Shown piece by piece: positions 33,089 to 41,525 of a stretch of DNA of 55,644 nucleotides (positions are counted from its first letter, which is position 1; each line of letters opens with the position of its first letter). Origin of the DNA: UBA1774 sp045223835 (GTDB taxonomy: Bacteria; Bacillota; Clostridia; Oscillospirales; Oscillospiraceae). Position numbers and translations under genes: made by a program. Below the pieces are notes generated by a model. It was given only the letters and a program-made list of their open reading frames with translations. It did no database searches and was not told the origin of the DNA. The stretch is taken from positions 1-55,644 of the forward strand of contig JBGUZS010000177.1 of assembly GCA_045223835.1 (NCBI GenBank), written 5' to 3'.

Positions 33089-33766
33089 ATGATACATTGG
33101 ATCATCGATATCGTTCTGCTGCTTATTCTTGTCGGCTGCGCCTGGAAGGGCTACCGAAACGGGCTGATCCCCGGGATCTTCATGCTCCTGGCCCTGTTCG
33201 CCTCCCTCTATGGGGCGAAGCTGGTGGCGGAGACCTATTCCGAGGAGTTCATCTCCATCCTGGAGCCCTTTGCCAGCGGTCTCACGGACCGGGCCATGCG
33301 GGAGCTGGAGGACGAGGATGTGCTGCAGGGGAACGACGTGTATGCGGCCTCCAAGGCGATCCTGGAGGAGATCGGCTTCATGGGTTCCGCGGCGGAGAAT
33401 ATCGCCGAAGAGCTGGATAAGGAAGTGAACGAGACCGGGCATGTGCTCCGGGCGGCCATGGTGAAGCGGCTGTGTATCGATGTGGCCTATACCCTGACCC
33501 TGGTCATCACCTTTGTGCTCCTGGCCATTGCCTTCGCCGTGCTGGGGAATCTGATCAGCCTCTCCTTCCATATCCCCGGCCTGGAGGTGATCAACGGCGT
33601 CCTGGGCGCCGTCTTCGGCCTGGGGGAGGGGGCGGTGTTCGCCTTCTTCATTGCCTGGCTCCTGCGCTTCGGGGGCATGCTTCTGAAGAGCGAGATCGTG
33701 GAGGAGACCATCCTGCTGAAATGGCTCCAGTCCATGAATCCCCTGGTGGGCTTCTTCGGCCTGTAA
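33089..33766 (+). CDS. CvpA family membrane protein
   Basis: A 225-residue protein with about four transmembrane segments. It opens with IDIVLLLILVGCAWKGYRNGLI, the CvpA N-terminus with the conserved K-G-x-R/K-x-G turn. A charged region in the middle (about residues 50-120) is inserted between helices 2 and 3, longer than in E. coli CvpA. Helix 3-4 and the C-terminal GMLLKSEIVEETILLKWL segment match the family. AAGGAGG precedes the ATG. CvpA proteins act in envelope homeostasis, but the mechanism is unsettled. Confidence 0.9.
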   Translation: MIHWIIDIVLLLILVGCAWKGYRNGLIPGIFMLLALFASLYGAKLVAETYSEEFISILEPFASGLTDRAMRELEDEDVLQGNDVYAASKAILEEIGFMGSAAENIAEELDKEVNETGHVLRAAMVKRLCIDVAYTLTLVITFVLLAIAFAVLGNLISLSFHIPGLEVINGVLGAVFGLGEGAVFAFFIAWLLRFGGMLLKSEIVEETILLKWLQSMNPLVGFFGL

Positions 33767-33794
33767 CGGGGCAAACCCCGGAACCCGCTTTTTT
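33767..33794 (+). terminator. Terminator after the cvpA-like gene
   Basis: CGGGG-CAAA-CCCCG hairpin directly after the stop codon; a run of six T follows after eight more bases. Confidence 0.55.
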
Positions 33795-33817
33795 CCGGGA
33801 ATGGAAGAGGCTTGGAT

Positions 33818-33846
33818 TTGCAAGCCTCGGGATAACGTGATACACT
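33818..33846 (+). promoter_or_regulatory. Promoter of the Clp ATPase gene
   Basis: TTGCAA, a 17-bp spacer and TACACT with an upstream TG. I see no clear CtsR box (tandem GGTCAAA-type heptads) near it. Confidence 0.65.
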
Positions 33847-33897
33847 CATGTCAGGGAAGGGCCGCGGTCTTTCCCCCATGGAAAGGAAGGTGGACGG

Positions 33898-36192
33898 ATG
33901 CAGCCGCCGATTTGCTCAAGATGCAAAAAGAATGTGGCCGTGGTCTTCATCACGAAGATGGAGAACGGCAAAACCGTGAACGAGGGCCTTTGCCTGAAAT
34001 GCGCGAAGGAATTGAATATCCGGCCCGTGGAGGACCTGATGCAGAAGATGGGCATCTCCGATGAGGATCTGGACGGGATCAGCGAGGAGATGACGGAAGC
34101 CCTCAGCGGCGTGGACCATATCCCCGATGCGGACGGGGGGGACGACGAGAGCGGCAAGACCGCCACCTTCCCCTTCTTCAATAAGCTCTTCGGGGCCAAT
34201 CCCCCCAGCCAGGAAAACCGGCCCGGGCGGGAGCCCCCCAGACCGGAGCCGCCCCAGGCGCCCCGGGGACCGAAGAAAAAATTCCTGGAAAACTACTGCC
34301 AGGATCTCACCGGCAAGGCCCGGGACGGGAAGCTGGACCGGATCGTGGGGCGGGAGACCGAGCTGGAGCGGGTGATCCAGATCCTGAACCGGCGGCAGAA
34401 GAACAATCCCTGCCTCATCGGCGAACCCGGCGTGGGCAAGACCGCCATCGCCGAAGGCCTGGCCCAGAAGATCGCCGACGGGCAGGTGCCCTATAAGCTC
34501 CGGAATAAAGAGGTCTGGCTCCTGGACCTCACCGCCCTGGTGGCGGGGACCCAGTTCCGGGGCCAGTTCGAGAGCCGGATGAAGGGCCTGATCGACGAGA
34601 TCAAAAAGCAGGGGAACATCATCCTCTTCATCGACGAGGTGCACAGCATCGTGGGCGCCGGGGATGCGGAGGGCAGCATGAACGCCGCCAACATCCTGAA
34701 GCCCGCCCTCTCCCGGGGGGAGATCCAGGTCATCGGCGCCACCACCTTTACGGAATACCGGAAGCATATCGAGAAGGACAGCGCCCTGGAGCGCCGCTTC
34801 CAGCCGGTAACGGTTTCCGAGCCGGGGATCGAAGAGAGCGTCAGCATCATCCAGGGCATCGCCCATTATTATGAGGAGTTCCACTGCGTGCGCATTTCGG
34901 AGGAGATGTGCCGTCAGGCGGTGATCCTCTCCGAGCGGTACATCACGGACCGCTTCCTGCCGGATAAGGCCATCGACCTGATCGACGAGGCCTGCAGCGA
35001 CGTGAACCTGAAGAATATGGATATCGCCCGCAGCGCCAGCATCCATGTGGAAATGGAGGACCTGGTGAAGGAGCGGGAGCGGATCCTGGCCGCCCCCTAC
35101 GGGGAGAGCAGCGGGGACTATGCCCGCCTGGCTGAGCTGCGGAGCAAGGAGCTGCAGCTGGATGAGGAGCTCCATGATCTGGAGCAGCGTGGCTGGCCGG
35201 AGCTGACGCTGGAGAACCTGGCCCGGGTCATCGAGCTCTGGACCAAGATCCCCGCCAGCAGCATCAAGGAGGATGAGTTCCAGCGCCTGAGCAAGCTGGA
35301 TGAGCGGCTGAAGGCCCACCTCATCGGCCAGGACGAGGCGGTGGACGCGGTATGCGCCGCCATCAAGCGGAACCGGGTGGGCATCTCCCCCAAGCGCAAG
35401 CCCGTATCCTTCATCTTCCTGGGCTCCACCGGCGTGGGCAAGACCGAGCTGGTGAAGCGGCTGGCCGCGGATCTGTTCGACTCCCCCGAGTCCCTGATCC
35501 GCCTGGATATGTCCGAGTTCATGGAGAAGCATACGGTGAGCCGCCTGGTGGGCTCCCCGCCGGGCTACGTGGGCTATGACGAGGCGGGCCAGCTTACGGA
35601 GAAGGTGCGGAGAAGGCCCTACAGCGTCATCCTCTTTGATGAAATCGAAAAGGCCCATCCGGATGTGATGAACATCCTTCTCCAGATCCTGGACGACGGG
35701 CGGCTGACGGACGCCCACGGCCGGAATGTGAATTTCGAAAACACGGTCATCATCATGACTACCAACGCGGGCAGCGGCGAGCGCACCGGCAGCGTGGGCT
35801 TCGGCCGCACGATCTCCGAGCAGGGGAAGGAAAAGGCGCTGAAGGCCCTGAACGAGTTCCTCCGGCCGGAGTTCATCAACCGGGTGGACGAGGTCGTTTC
35901 CTTCAACCGGCTTACGGAGGAAAACTTCGTGGAGATCGCCCGGATCATGATGAACGAGCTGAAGGACAGCATGGCCGAGAAGGGCTACAGCCTGAGCTTC
36001 GACGAGGAGCTGCTGAAGTACCTGGCAAACAAGTCCTACTCCGTCACCTACGGCGCCCGGAACCTGCGGCGGCTCATCCAGCGGGAGGTGGAGGACGTGA
36101 TCACCCAGCTGCTGATCCAGAATTACGCCGCCAGCGTGAAGCTGATCGCCGTCACCATGCGGGACGGGGAGGTCCAGGTGGTCACCGCGTAA
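33898..36192 (+). CDS. ClpE-like AAA+ unfoldase with N-terminal zinc ribbon
   Basis: A 764-residue double-AAA+ Clp ATPase that feeds proteins to ClpP or disaggregates them. Cys6, Cys9, Cys32 and Cys35 form an N-terminal zinc ribbon as in ClpE, replacing the repeat N-domain of ClpC. After a Pro-rich linker come AAA-1 with GEPGVGKTAIAE and LFIDEVHSIVGAG, a short middle domain (about residues 385-440), and AAA-2 with GSTGVGKTELVK and LFDEIEKAHPDV. Arg-finger regions are conserved. It is a single-gene unit with its own promoter and a good terminator. Stress control is likely but no CtsR site is seen. Confidence 0.93.
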   Translation: MQPPICSRCKKNVAVVFITKMENGKTVNEGLCLKCAKELNIRPVEDLMQKMGISDEDLDGISEEMTEALSGVDHIPDADGGDDESGKTATFPFFNKLFGANPPSQENRPGREPPRPEPPQAPRGPKKKFLENYCQDLTGKARDGKLDRIVGRETELERVIQILNRRQKNNPCLIGEPGVGKTAIAEGLAQKIADGQVPYKLRNKEVWLLDLTALVAGTQFRGQFESRMKGLIDEIKKQGNIILFIDEVHSIVGAGDAEGSMNAANILKPALSRGEIQVIGATTFTEYRKHIEKDSALERRFQPVTVSEPGIEESVSIIQGIAHYYEEFHCVRISEEMCRQAVILSERYITDRFLPDKAIDLIDEACSDVNLKNMDIARSASIHVEMEDLVKERERILAAPYGESSGDYARLAELRSKELQLDEELHDLEQRGWPELTLENLARVIELWTKIPASSIKEDEFQRLSKLDERLKAHLIGQDEAVDAVCAAIKRNRVGISPKRKPVSFIFLGSTGVGKTELVKRLAADLFDSPESLIRLDMSEFMEKHTVSRLVGSPPGYVGYDEAGQLTEKVRRRPYSVILFDEIEKAHPDVMNILLQILDDGRLTDAHGRNVNFENTVIIMTTNAGSGERTGSVGFGRTISEQGKEKALKALNEFLRPEFINRVDEVVSFNRLTEENFVEIARIMMNELKDSMAEKGYSLSFDEELLKYLANKSYSVTYGARNLRRLIQREVEDVITQLLIQNYAASVKLIAVTMRDGEVQVVTA

Positions 36193-36218
36193 TACCACAA
36201 AACATCAGAAGAATACAG

Positions 36219-36275
36219 AATCAGGAGGAGTACCCGATGGGCGTTCCTCCTGATTTGTTTGTTTTGTTTTGTTTG
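36219..36275 (+). terminator. Terminator of the Clp ATPase gene
   Basis: AATCAGGAGGA/TCCTCCTGATT, 11-bp stem, followed by a T-rich tract (TGTTTGTTTTGTTTTG). Confidence 0.9.
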
Positions 36276-36331
36276 GGTGAATCTCGATCTATTCCTGCGC
36301 CGGAGTGCATAAAAAGAAAAGCGGATAGGAA

Positions 36332-38071
36332 TCAGCCGCTGATGAAGGCCTCATAGGCTTCCTGATAGATCTCGGTCAGTGCATCGGAGCCGATGCTCTT
36401 TGCCCCCTGTACGTAGGAATCCCAGTCGCTCAGACTCTTGGAGCCGTCCACAAAGGAGAGATAGTTTTCCTGGAGATAGGTGCTGAGGTCTGATACGATC
36501 GACGTGATGCGTTCGCTTTGTTCCAACGTGTAAGAGATACCGGAGGGATATACGTACAGGTCATCATGAGGAACAGAATCCCAATCCTTGGTGTACTGGA
36601 TAGCAACCTCGTTGCCGGGGGCGTTCCAGGCATAGTTGATGTACAGCCCGGGTTCGCAGAGGCTGTTGAGAGCATAGGTGAGCATGATCATAGTCCAGCC
36701 GGCGGGAGATTCGGTAATAAACTCGGTGATGACCACATTGCCGGATTCATCATATTCCCAGCTCACGCCTTCCACGCCATATCCGTATAGGAAACTGCCC
36801 TCATCGCTGTAGCGCCAGTCGAGCCAGGTACAGGCCAGAGGGATGTTTTCGCAGGATGTGGAGATGCCGGCGCTGCCCCAGTACGGACGATCACACTGGA
36901 AGCCCATGTGCAGGGTTTGTCCCTCGTAGCGCTGGGGCTTGGTAATGGCTACCCAGCCATATTTTGCCCCCTCCGGGATGGCAGATTCGTTGGCCTTCAT
37001 AGTGGTAGCGCGGGTGCCGGCGATATATCCCAGTTGGCCGGTCATAATCTTGTCTCCAATGTCTGGGATGCTGCCGTAGGAAGTCCAGTTGGGGTCCAGA
37101 AGGCCTTCGCTGTACCACTGATAAATCATGGTCATCAGGTCGCGGTCATTTTCACCCAGGTTGCTGAGATGGACCTGACCGTCCACCACGTATTGGGTGT
37201 TGGTGACGCTGCAGCAGCAGTAGGTGTCATAGCCAACCCATTCAAAGGCGTTGGAGATTTCCAGAGAGCTTAGGAGCGTAGCGGGAGTTTCAACTTCTTT
37301 CTGCACCTTGAAGAAGGTGAACATCTCATGCAGGTCGTTGAATGTCTTGATGTCTGCATTGGTCTTGCCCATTTCCCACAGCCAGTCGCCGCGGGCGAAG
37401 GCACCGCTGCTCAGCTCTCTTTCTTTCCGCAGCTCATACATGAGGCAGATCAGATCCTTCTGCTTGAAGACCTTGCGGATGGTGTTCAGATCATCGGGGT
37501 CCTTTGTGACCTCATAGATGTAGTTGGGCAGGTACATCCGGTAGTCATAGAGATTAGCGAACCACCCCTCTTCCAGAACGGCCTTCTCTATGGGGTTGCT
37601 GTAGAAGGCTGCGGGGGTTGTCATAATATCCAGCAGGGCTTCGGATGCCATCAAGACGGCGAAATTCTCGCTGCGGTTTGCAGAGGGCACGATGGTGGTC
37701 TCCACGTGGACGCCAGTGCGTTTGAAGACCTCCTGGGCAAGGGGCATGGAATCATACCCATCTTCCGACAGATACTGTGGAGTATAGTTGCAGGTCCAGA
37801 TTGTGATGACCTCGTCGGAGGTCGTCAGGGGCAAGGGATAGTCATATGGCTCGAGAGCAAGGCCGTTAGCGTCAGCCTTGAATTTTCCCGCGGCAAAGTT
37901 GTACGGAGATTCTGGGTCCGGCTCTGAGGTCGGTGAGTTGGTCACACTGGGTAAGTCGGTTGCCTTGATTATCTCTGGGTCGCTGCTTGCCGACGGATTT
38001 GCATTGTTGCAGCCCGAGAAGAAGGTCAGGGTAAGCAGCATGGCAAACATGAGTGCCATCACTCGTTTCAT
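36332..38071 (-). CDS. Extracellular solute-binding lipoprotein without permease genes
   Basis: A 579-residue secreted lipoprotein. The signal peptide runs to the lipobox FFSGC, with Cys21 as the lipidated residue, and a Ser/Pro/Asp-rich linker follows. The rest has the two-lobed layout of CUT1-type sugar-binding proteins of the LplA/LipO-like group (about 550 residues, many aromatic residues, EVFKRTGVHVET near the N-lobe). GGAGAAATGAA precedes the ATG. Unlike usual family members it has no adjacent transport permease or ATPase; instead the Cys-rich paralog A gene lies 86 bases upstream on the same strand. It is probably co-transcribed and may act as a sensor or binding protein. Ligand unknown. 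Confidence 0.9.
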   Translation of the reverse strand: MKRVMALMFAMLLTLTFFSGCNNANPSASSDPEIIKATDLPSVTNSPTSEPDPESPYNFAAGKFKADANGLALEPYDYPLPLTTSDEVITIWTCNYTPQYLSEDGYDSMPLAQEVFKRTGVHVETTIVPSANRSENFAVLMASEALLDIMTTPAAFYSNPIEKAVLEEGWFANLYDYRMYLPNYIYEVTKDPDDLNTIRKVFKQKDLICLMYELRKERELSSGAFARGDWLWEMGKTNADIKTFNDLHEMFTFFKVQKEVETPATLLSSLEISNAFEWVGYDTYCCCSVTNTQYVVDGQVHLSNLGENDRDLMTMIYQWYSEGLLDPNWTSYGSIPDIGDKIMTGQLGYIAGTRATTMKANESAIPEGAKYGWVAITKPQRYEGQTLHMGFQCDRPYWGSAGISTSCENIPLACTWLDWRYSDEGSFLYGYGVEGVSWEYDESGNVVITEFITESPAGWTMIMLTYALNSLCEPGLYINYAWNAPGNEVAIQYTKDWDSVPHDDLYVYPSGISYTLEQSERITSIVSDLSTYLQENYLSFVDGSKSLSDWDSYVQGAKSIGSDALTEIYQEAYEAFISG

Positions 38072-38157
38072 TTCATTTCTCCTTTCCCTGGTGTTATTGA
38101 TCAAAGTAGTGGCTGGAAGACGGTGAAAGCAGGCGCAGAAAACCGGCGCGGTCTTGA

Positions 38158-38760
38158 TCAGGTTTTTGCCTGCTCCGCCCGGTAAGCCAGAATCGCACCG
38201 GCAATCTTGTCATGAATGGATTCGCAGCAGGCGGGGAAACCGTCAAAAGCCCGGTGCAGGGCAATGCATTTTGTGCAGTTGCCATGGAAACGGCAGTCGG
38301 TCTTCTTACATCTGCATTTGACATTTTCGGGATCGCGTACGAGCTCATGCCACACAGCCGCACGCTTACGGCCCTCCTCCGCAGCGTTGGGATCGTGCTT
38401 CATTGCCTCAGCGATACGATTGTGATAATCCTCCCGGTTGATGGCAATGGATTGATTATTGTTCATGTGGGCGTGGATATTATGCCGTTTTTCTAATGGA
38501 ACCTCTGCAGAGAGCTTGTCATCAACGATCCGCAGACAATCCGGCAGACTGCCGTAACTGCGGTGGGTTGCCATACAAAACTGACAGTTGTGGTTGTTTT
38601 CACAAAAATGGCGAGGGCAGGTACAGGTCAGGTTCTTTGCCACACCCACGACTGCATCCCATTCCCGGCGAAGCTTCTCCTTCTGCTCCTCAGTCATATC
38701 ATCCCAGCGGATTCCCGTGGGATTGAGCTTGCGTAAGTGTTCCTTCAATAGCTCGTTCAT
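38158..38760 (-). CDS. Double Cys/His-motif protein, paralog A (DUF6485-like repeats)
   Basis: A 200-residue cytoplasmic protein of unrecognised function. It holds two copies of one motif: C46-x-C48-x4-C53-x5-C59-x2-C62-x3-H66-x8-C75 and C149-x-C151-x4-C156-x5-C162-x2-C165-x3-H169-x8-C178. Spacing is identical, so the protein is an internal duplication that probably binds zinc or an Fe-S cluster. The motif recalls the short DUF6485 proteins, which I remember with a single copy. Two relatives (40170-40799, 40844-41464) lie beyond the LysR gene. It is divergent from that gene and precedes the lipoprotein gene. TAGGAGG precedes the ATG. Confidence 0.85.
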   Translation of the reverse strand: MNELLKEHLRKLNPTGIRWDDMTEEQKEKLRREWDAVVGVAKNLTCTCPRHFCENNHNCQFCMATHRSYGSLPDCLRIVDDKLSAEVPLEKRHNIHAHMNNNQSIAINREDYHNRIAEAMKHDPNAAEEGRKRAAVWHELVRDPENVKCRCKKTDCRFHGNCTKCIALHRAFDGFPACCESIHDKIAGAILAYRAEQAKT

Positions 38761-39052
38761 TTGTTAACCTCCTATCCTTCAGCCTATCTTCTGCGAAACC
38801 CCAAAACAGCATTCAGCTGTAAAAAGGTTGTACCTGCTTACTAACAGCATAATCAAGCCAAGGGAAAATTGCATTTTTCTTTGTCGGCAGAATGTTCGCA
38901 AAAATTGAACGATTGAAGAATCAATACGCTGGACATATCGAAAGAAGGCGTGATATATTAAAATAAATTGTATATAATATTTAATAATTATTACATTATG
39001 GTGCTTCGTTGTAGCAACAGACGGCTGTTTCCATTCTGATCGAGGGGATAAC
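38761..39052. promoter_or_regulatory. Divergent control region between Cys-rich A and the LysR gene
   Basis: About 290 bases, markedly A+T-rich. A TATAAT (38974-38979) facing the LysR gene lacks a good -35. The palindrome TAATAATTATTA (38983-38994) lies just after it and could be part of a LysR-type site. No small gene is visible. Confidence 0.45.
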
Positions 39053-39967
39053 ATGGATATTACGCAATTGCAATATTTTAAAAAGCTTGCGGAGACCGAA
39101 CACCTGACAAAAACAGCAGAGGAGCTCTATATATCCCCTTCCACACTCAGCATGTCTATCAGCAGACTGGAAGAGGAGCTGGGCGTTCCCTTATTCAGCC
39201 GGATAGGCCGCGGTATACGCCTGAACAGTTATGGCGTGGCTTTCCTGGTCGAGGTGAATAAGGCGCTGGATACCATCAACCGGGGCATCAAGCACCTGGA
39301 GCAGATGAAACGGAATGCCAGAATGCAAATTCGGCTGATTACCCCTACCATTGTCGGATTTCAGGGTTTGATGCTGGAGCTTGAGCAATTGTTCCCGGAT
39401 ATCGTGCTGAATTCGAGCCAGTCAACAATCAGCAATATTGTGCCTCTGTTTTTGCAGGGAGACGTAGATTTTTGCATTATCGCCATGGAACTTCTCTCAG
39501 CAGAACTGGAAGGATGCGTTCTGATGCACCAGGATATGGGATTAGTGGTTTCCGAATCCAGTCCCTTTGCTGAACGCAGTTCCGTGACCGTTGAAGAGAT
39601 CGCCGAGCTGGATTATGCTGCCTATCCTCAGGATCATACCCAGCGCACATTGTTAAACAGAATGCTTTCTCAGAAGGGGTTTCTGGCTTCTGTCACCTAT
39701 GAATCTGACAATTATTTCGAACTGCTGCGCACGGCATCCTTCGGAAAGCACGCGTTGATCATTGTGCGTAAAGTATATGACAACTATCCGATACACGGGC
39801 TTCGGTATATCCCCATTGCGGATGCCGACGTTAACGCGGATCTCCGGCTTTACTGGCTGCGCAACAGGCCTGGGATACCAGAAAGACCCTTGGTTAGCTC
39901 GGTAAAGGAAATCATCCTTCGGCACTTTCACGTGGAGAAAAATACCGGCCTTTCCGCCGCACTTTAA
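39053..39967 (+). CDS. LysR family transcriptional regulator
   Basis: A 304-residue regulator. The N-terminal helix-turn-helix reads MDITQLQYFKKLAETEHLTK then ELYISPSTLSMSISRLEEEL and GVPLFSR, the classic LysR start. A periplasmic-binding-protein-like effector domain follows (residues about 90-295). It is divergent from Cys-rich gene A and the lipoprotein gene, and upstream of paralogs B and C. Its position in the centre suggests control of all of them. Its 3' end overlaps an imperfect CCGGC/GCCGG stem-loop followed by T-rich sequence, a likely terminator, so B and C may have their own promoter. Effector unknown. Confidence 0.94.
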   Translation: MDITQLQYFKKLAETEHLTKTAEELYISPSTLSMSISRLEEELGVPLFSRIGRGIRLNSYGVAFLVEVNKALDTINRGIKHLEQMKRNARMQIRLITPTIVGFQGLMLELEQLFPDIVLNSSQSTISNIVPLFLQGDVDFCIIAMELLSAELEGCVLMHQDMGLVVSESSPFAERSSVTVEEIAELDYAAYPQDHTQRTLLNRMLSQKGFLASVTYESDNYFELLRTASFGKHALIIVRKVYDNYPIHGLRYIPIADADVNADLRLYWLRNRPGIPERPLVSSVKEIILRHFHVEKNTGLSAAL

Positions 39968-40169
39968 GGTGAGGGAAAAGCCGGTTTCCATTTTATCGGT
40001 TGATTTTCTTCGGACTGTTCAAGAATGGCGAACGATTCTGGCAAAACCCAAATTGATTTTCCCCCTTTCTCCGATTAACGTATTATATAAGAATAAAGAT
40101 TAGGCCATATGATTCATTCCAGATACCTGGCTGGATTGAAACAAGCAGACGAAGAAATGAGGTGAAAAA

Positions 40170-40799
40170 ATGGGAAGGTCCAGTGATGAGCACTTGGCTA
40201 AATTGAACACCCTAGGTATCCCCTGGAAGGAGATGACTGAGGAACAGAAGCTGCAGCAGCGCAAGGAATGGGATAAGATTGTCAGCGATCCCAATGAGTT
40301 ATACTGCACCTGCCCCCGGACAGGCTGCCGCAACAACCACAACTGCAAACAGTGCGTTACACTCCACCGCTATTTTGACGGATATCCGGATTGCCTCCGG
40401 CCTTTGGATGATGTGCTCCAGGCGGGAGTACCTCAGGAAAAAAGGTATAACATGCATTACAAAATCCAGTCCGGCGGGGGAAATGATCAGTCCGGGCTGG
40501 TCGATCCCCACGATCCTGATGGTTCCCGGGAACGCCTCATCAAGGCGCGGGAAGCGGCCGGCTTGGATATGGTCGGCATAATGAATGCTTGGAACAAGAT
40601 CGCCCAGGACCCGAAGAACCAGGCATGCCGCTGCAAGAACGTGGATTGCTGGTATCACGGAAACTGCGTTAAGTGCATTGCGCTGCACCGGCATTTCGGT
40701 GGTTTTCCCGCCTGTGACCGGTACATCATGGATATGATCGACGAGACGGTGGATGCTTACTGGGCGGAGCAGGACGGCAGACCTGAGAAGACGAGATAA
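40170..40799 (+). CDS. Double Cys/His-motif protein, paralog B (DUF6485-like repeats)
   Basis: A 209-residue protein with the same two motifs as paralog A: Cys46/48/53/59/62, His66, Cys75 and Cys153/155/160/166/169, His173, Cys182. Each motif is preceded by a Trp-Asp/Asn-Lys-Ile-x2-Asp-Pro segment (WDKIVSDP and WNKIAQDP), which shows that the duplicated unit is about 50 residues long. The second motif with HGNCVKCIALHR is better conserved among the paralogs than the first. It has no signal peptide or membrane segment. GAGGTG precedes the ATG. It is followed by the closely similar paralog C after 44 bases. Confidence 0.85.
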   Translation: MGRSSDEHLAKLNTLGIPWKEMTEEQKLQQRKEWDKIVSDPNELYCTCPRTGCRNNHNCKQCVTLHRYFDGYPDCLRPLDDVLQAGVPQEKRYNMHYKIQSGGGNDQSGLVDPHDPDGSRERLIKAREAAGLDMVGIMNAWNKIAQDPKNQACRCKNVDCWYHGNCVKCIALHRHFGGFPACDRYIMDMIDETVDAYWAEQDGRPEKTR

Positions 40800-40843
40800 A
40801 TCAGAATGGAAAACACGAGAAAAAGAATAGTGAGGTGTTTTGC

Positions 40844-41464
40844 ATGGGAAGAACGAATGACGAGCATCTGACCAAATTGAACACTTTGGGTATCCCGTGG
40901 GAAGAGATGACAGAGGAACAGAAGCTGCAGCAACGTAAGGAATGGGATAAGATCGTCGGCGACCCCAATGAGCTGTATTGTACCTGCCCTCGGACCGGCT
41001 GCCGCAACAACCACAACTGCAGCCAATGCGTCACCCTTCATCGCTTCTACGACGGATTTCCTGATTGCCTGCGTCCCTTTGACGAGAAGATGCAGGAGGG
41101 TGTCCCCGCTGAGTTTCGCTACAATATGCATTATAAGATCCAGTCCGATGGGAACGATGCCTCCATCATTGATCCCCATGATCCTGACGGTTCCCGGGCC
41201 AGACTCTTCCAACAAGCAGCCAAGGAAGGCGTGGATCGCGGTGTCGAGGTGGCGAACAAGTGGCAGAAAATTGCCCAGGATCCGAAGAACCGGGCCTGCC
41301 GCTGCAAGAACGTGGACTGCTGGTATCACGGCAACTGCGTGAAGTGCATTGCCCTGCACAGACACTTCGGCGGCTTCCCCGCCTGTGACCGGTATATCGT
41401 GGATATGATCGAAGAGAAGGTCGATGCCTACTGGGCGGAGCACGGCGGCAGACCGGAAGCCTGA
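40844..41464 (+). CDS. Double Cys/His-motif protein, paralog C (DUF6485-like repeats)
   Basis: A 206-residue protein nearly identical to paralog B over its first 67 residues and over the second motif, and different mainly in the linker between them. Cys46/48/53/59/62, His66, Cys75 and Cys152/154/159/165/168, His172, Cys181 keep the spacing. The ATG at 40844 follows GAGGTG by six bases and gives the same N-terminus as B (MGR-x2-DEHL), so an earlier GTG is rejected. B and C look like a fairly recent tandem duplication. Function unknown; metal or cluster binding is inferred from the motifs. Confidence 0.85.
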   Translation: MGRTNDEHLTKLNTLGIPWEEMTEEQKLQQRKEWDKIVGDPNELYCTCPRTGCRNNHNCSQCVTLHRFYDGFPDCLRPFDEKMQEGVPAEFRYNMHYKIQSDGNDASIIDPHDPDGSRARLFQQAAKEGVDRGVEVANKWQKIAQDPKNRACRCKNVDCWYHGNCVKCIALHRHFGGFPACDRYIVDMIEEKVDAYWAEHGGRPEA

Positions 41465-41481
41465 ATAAGAATTGTAAAAGC

Positions 41482-41504
41482 CCCCCGGCTCATGGAGCCG
41501 GGGG
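41482..41504. terminator. Bidirectional hairpin between Cys-rich C and the bicupin gene
   Basis: CCCCCGGCTC/GAGCCGGGGG, 10-bp stem with a 3-base loop. On the minus strand it is followed by CTTTTAC, so it mainly serves the bicupin gene. Confidence 0.7.
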
Positions 41505-41525
41505 ACTATCGCGCTTCCGCGGTTA

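Noticed and set aside
33916..36198. A 760-codon minus-strand open frame opposite the Clp ATPase gene.
   Set aside because: Antisense shadow; the plus strand has complete AAA+ motifs, promoter, ribosome binding site and terminator.
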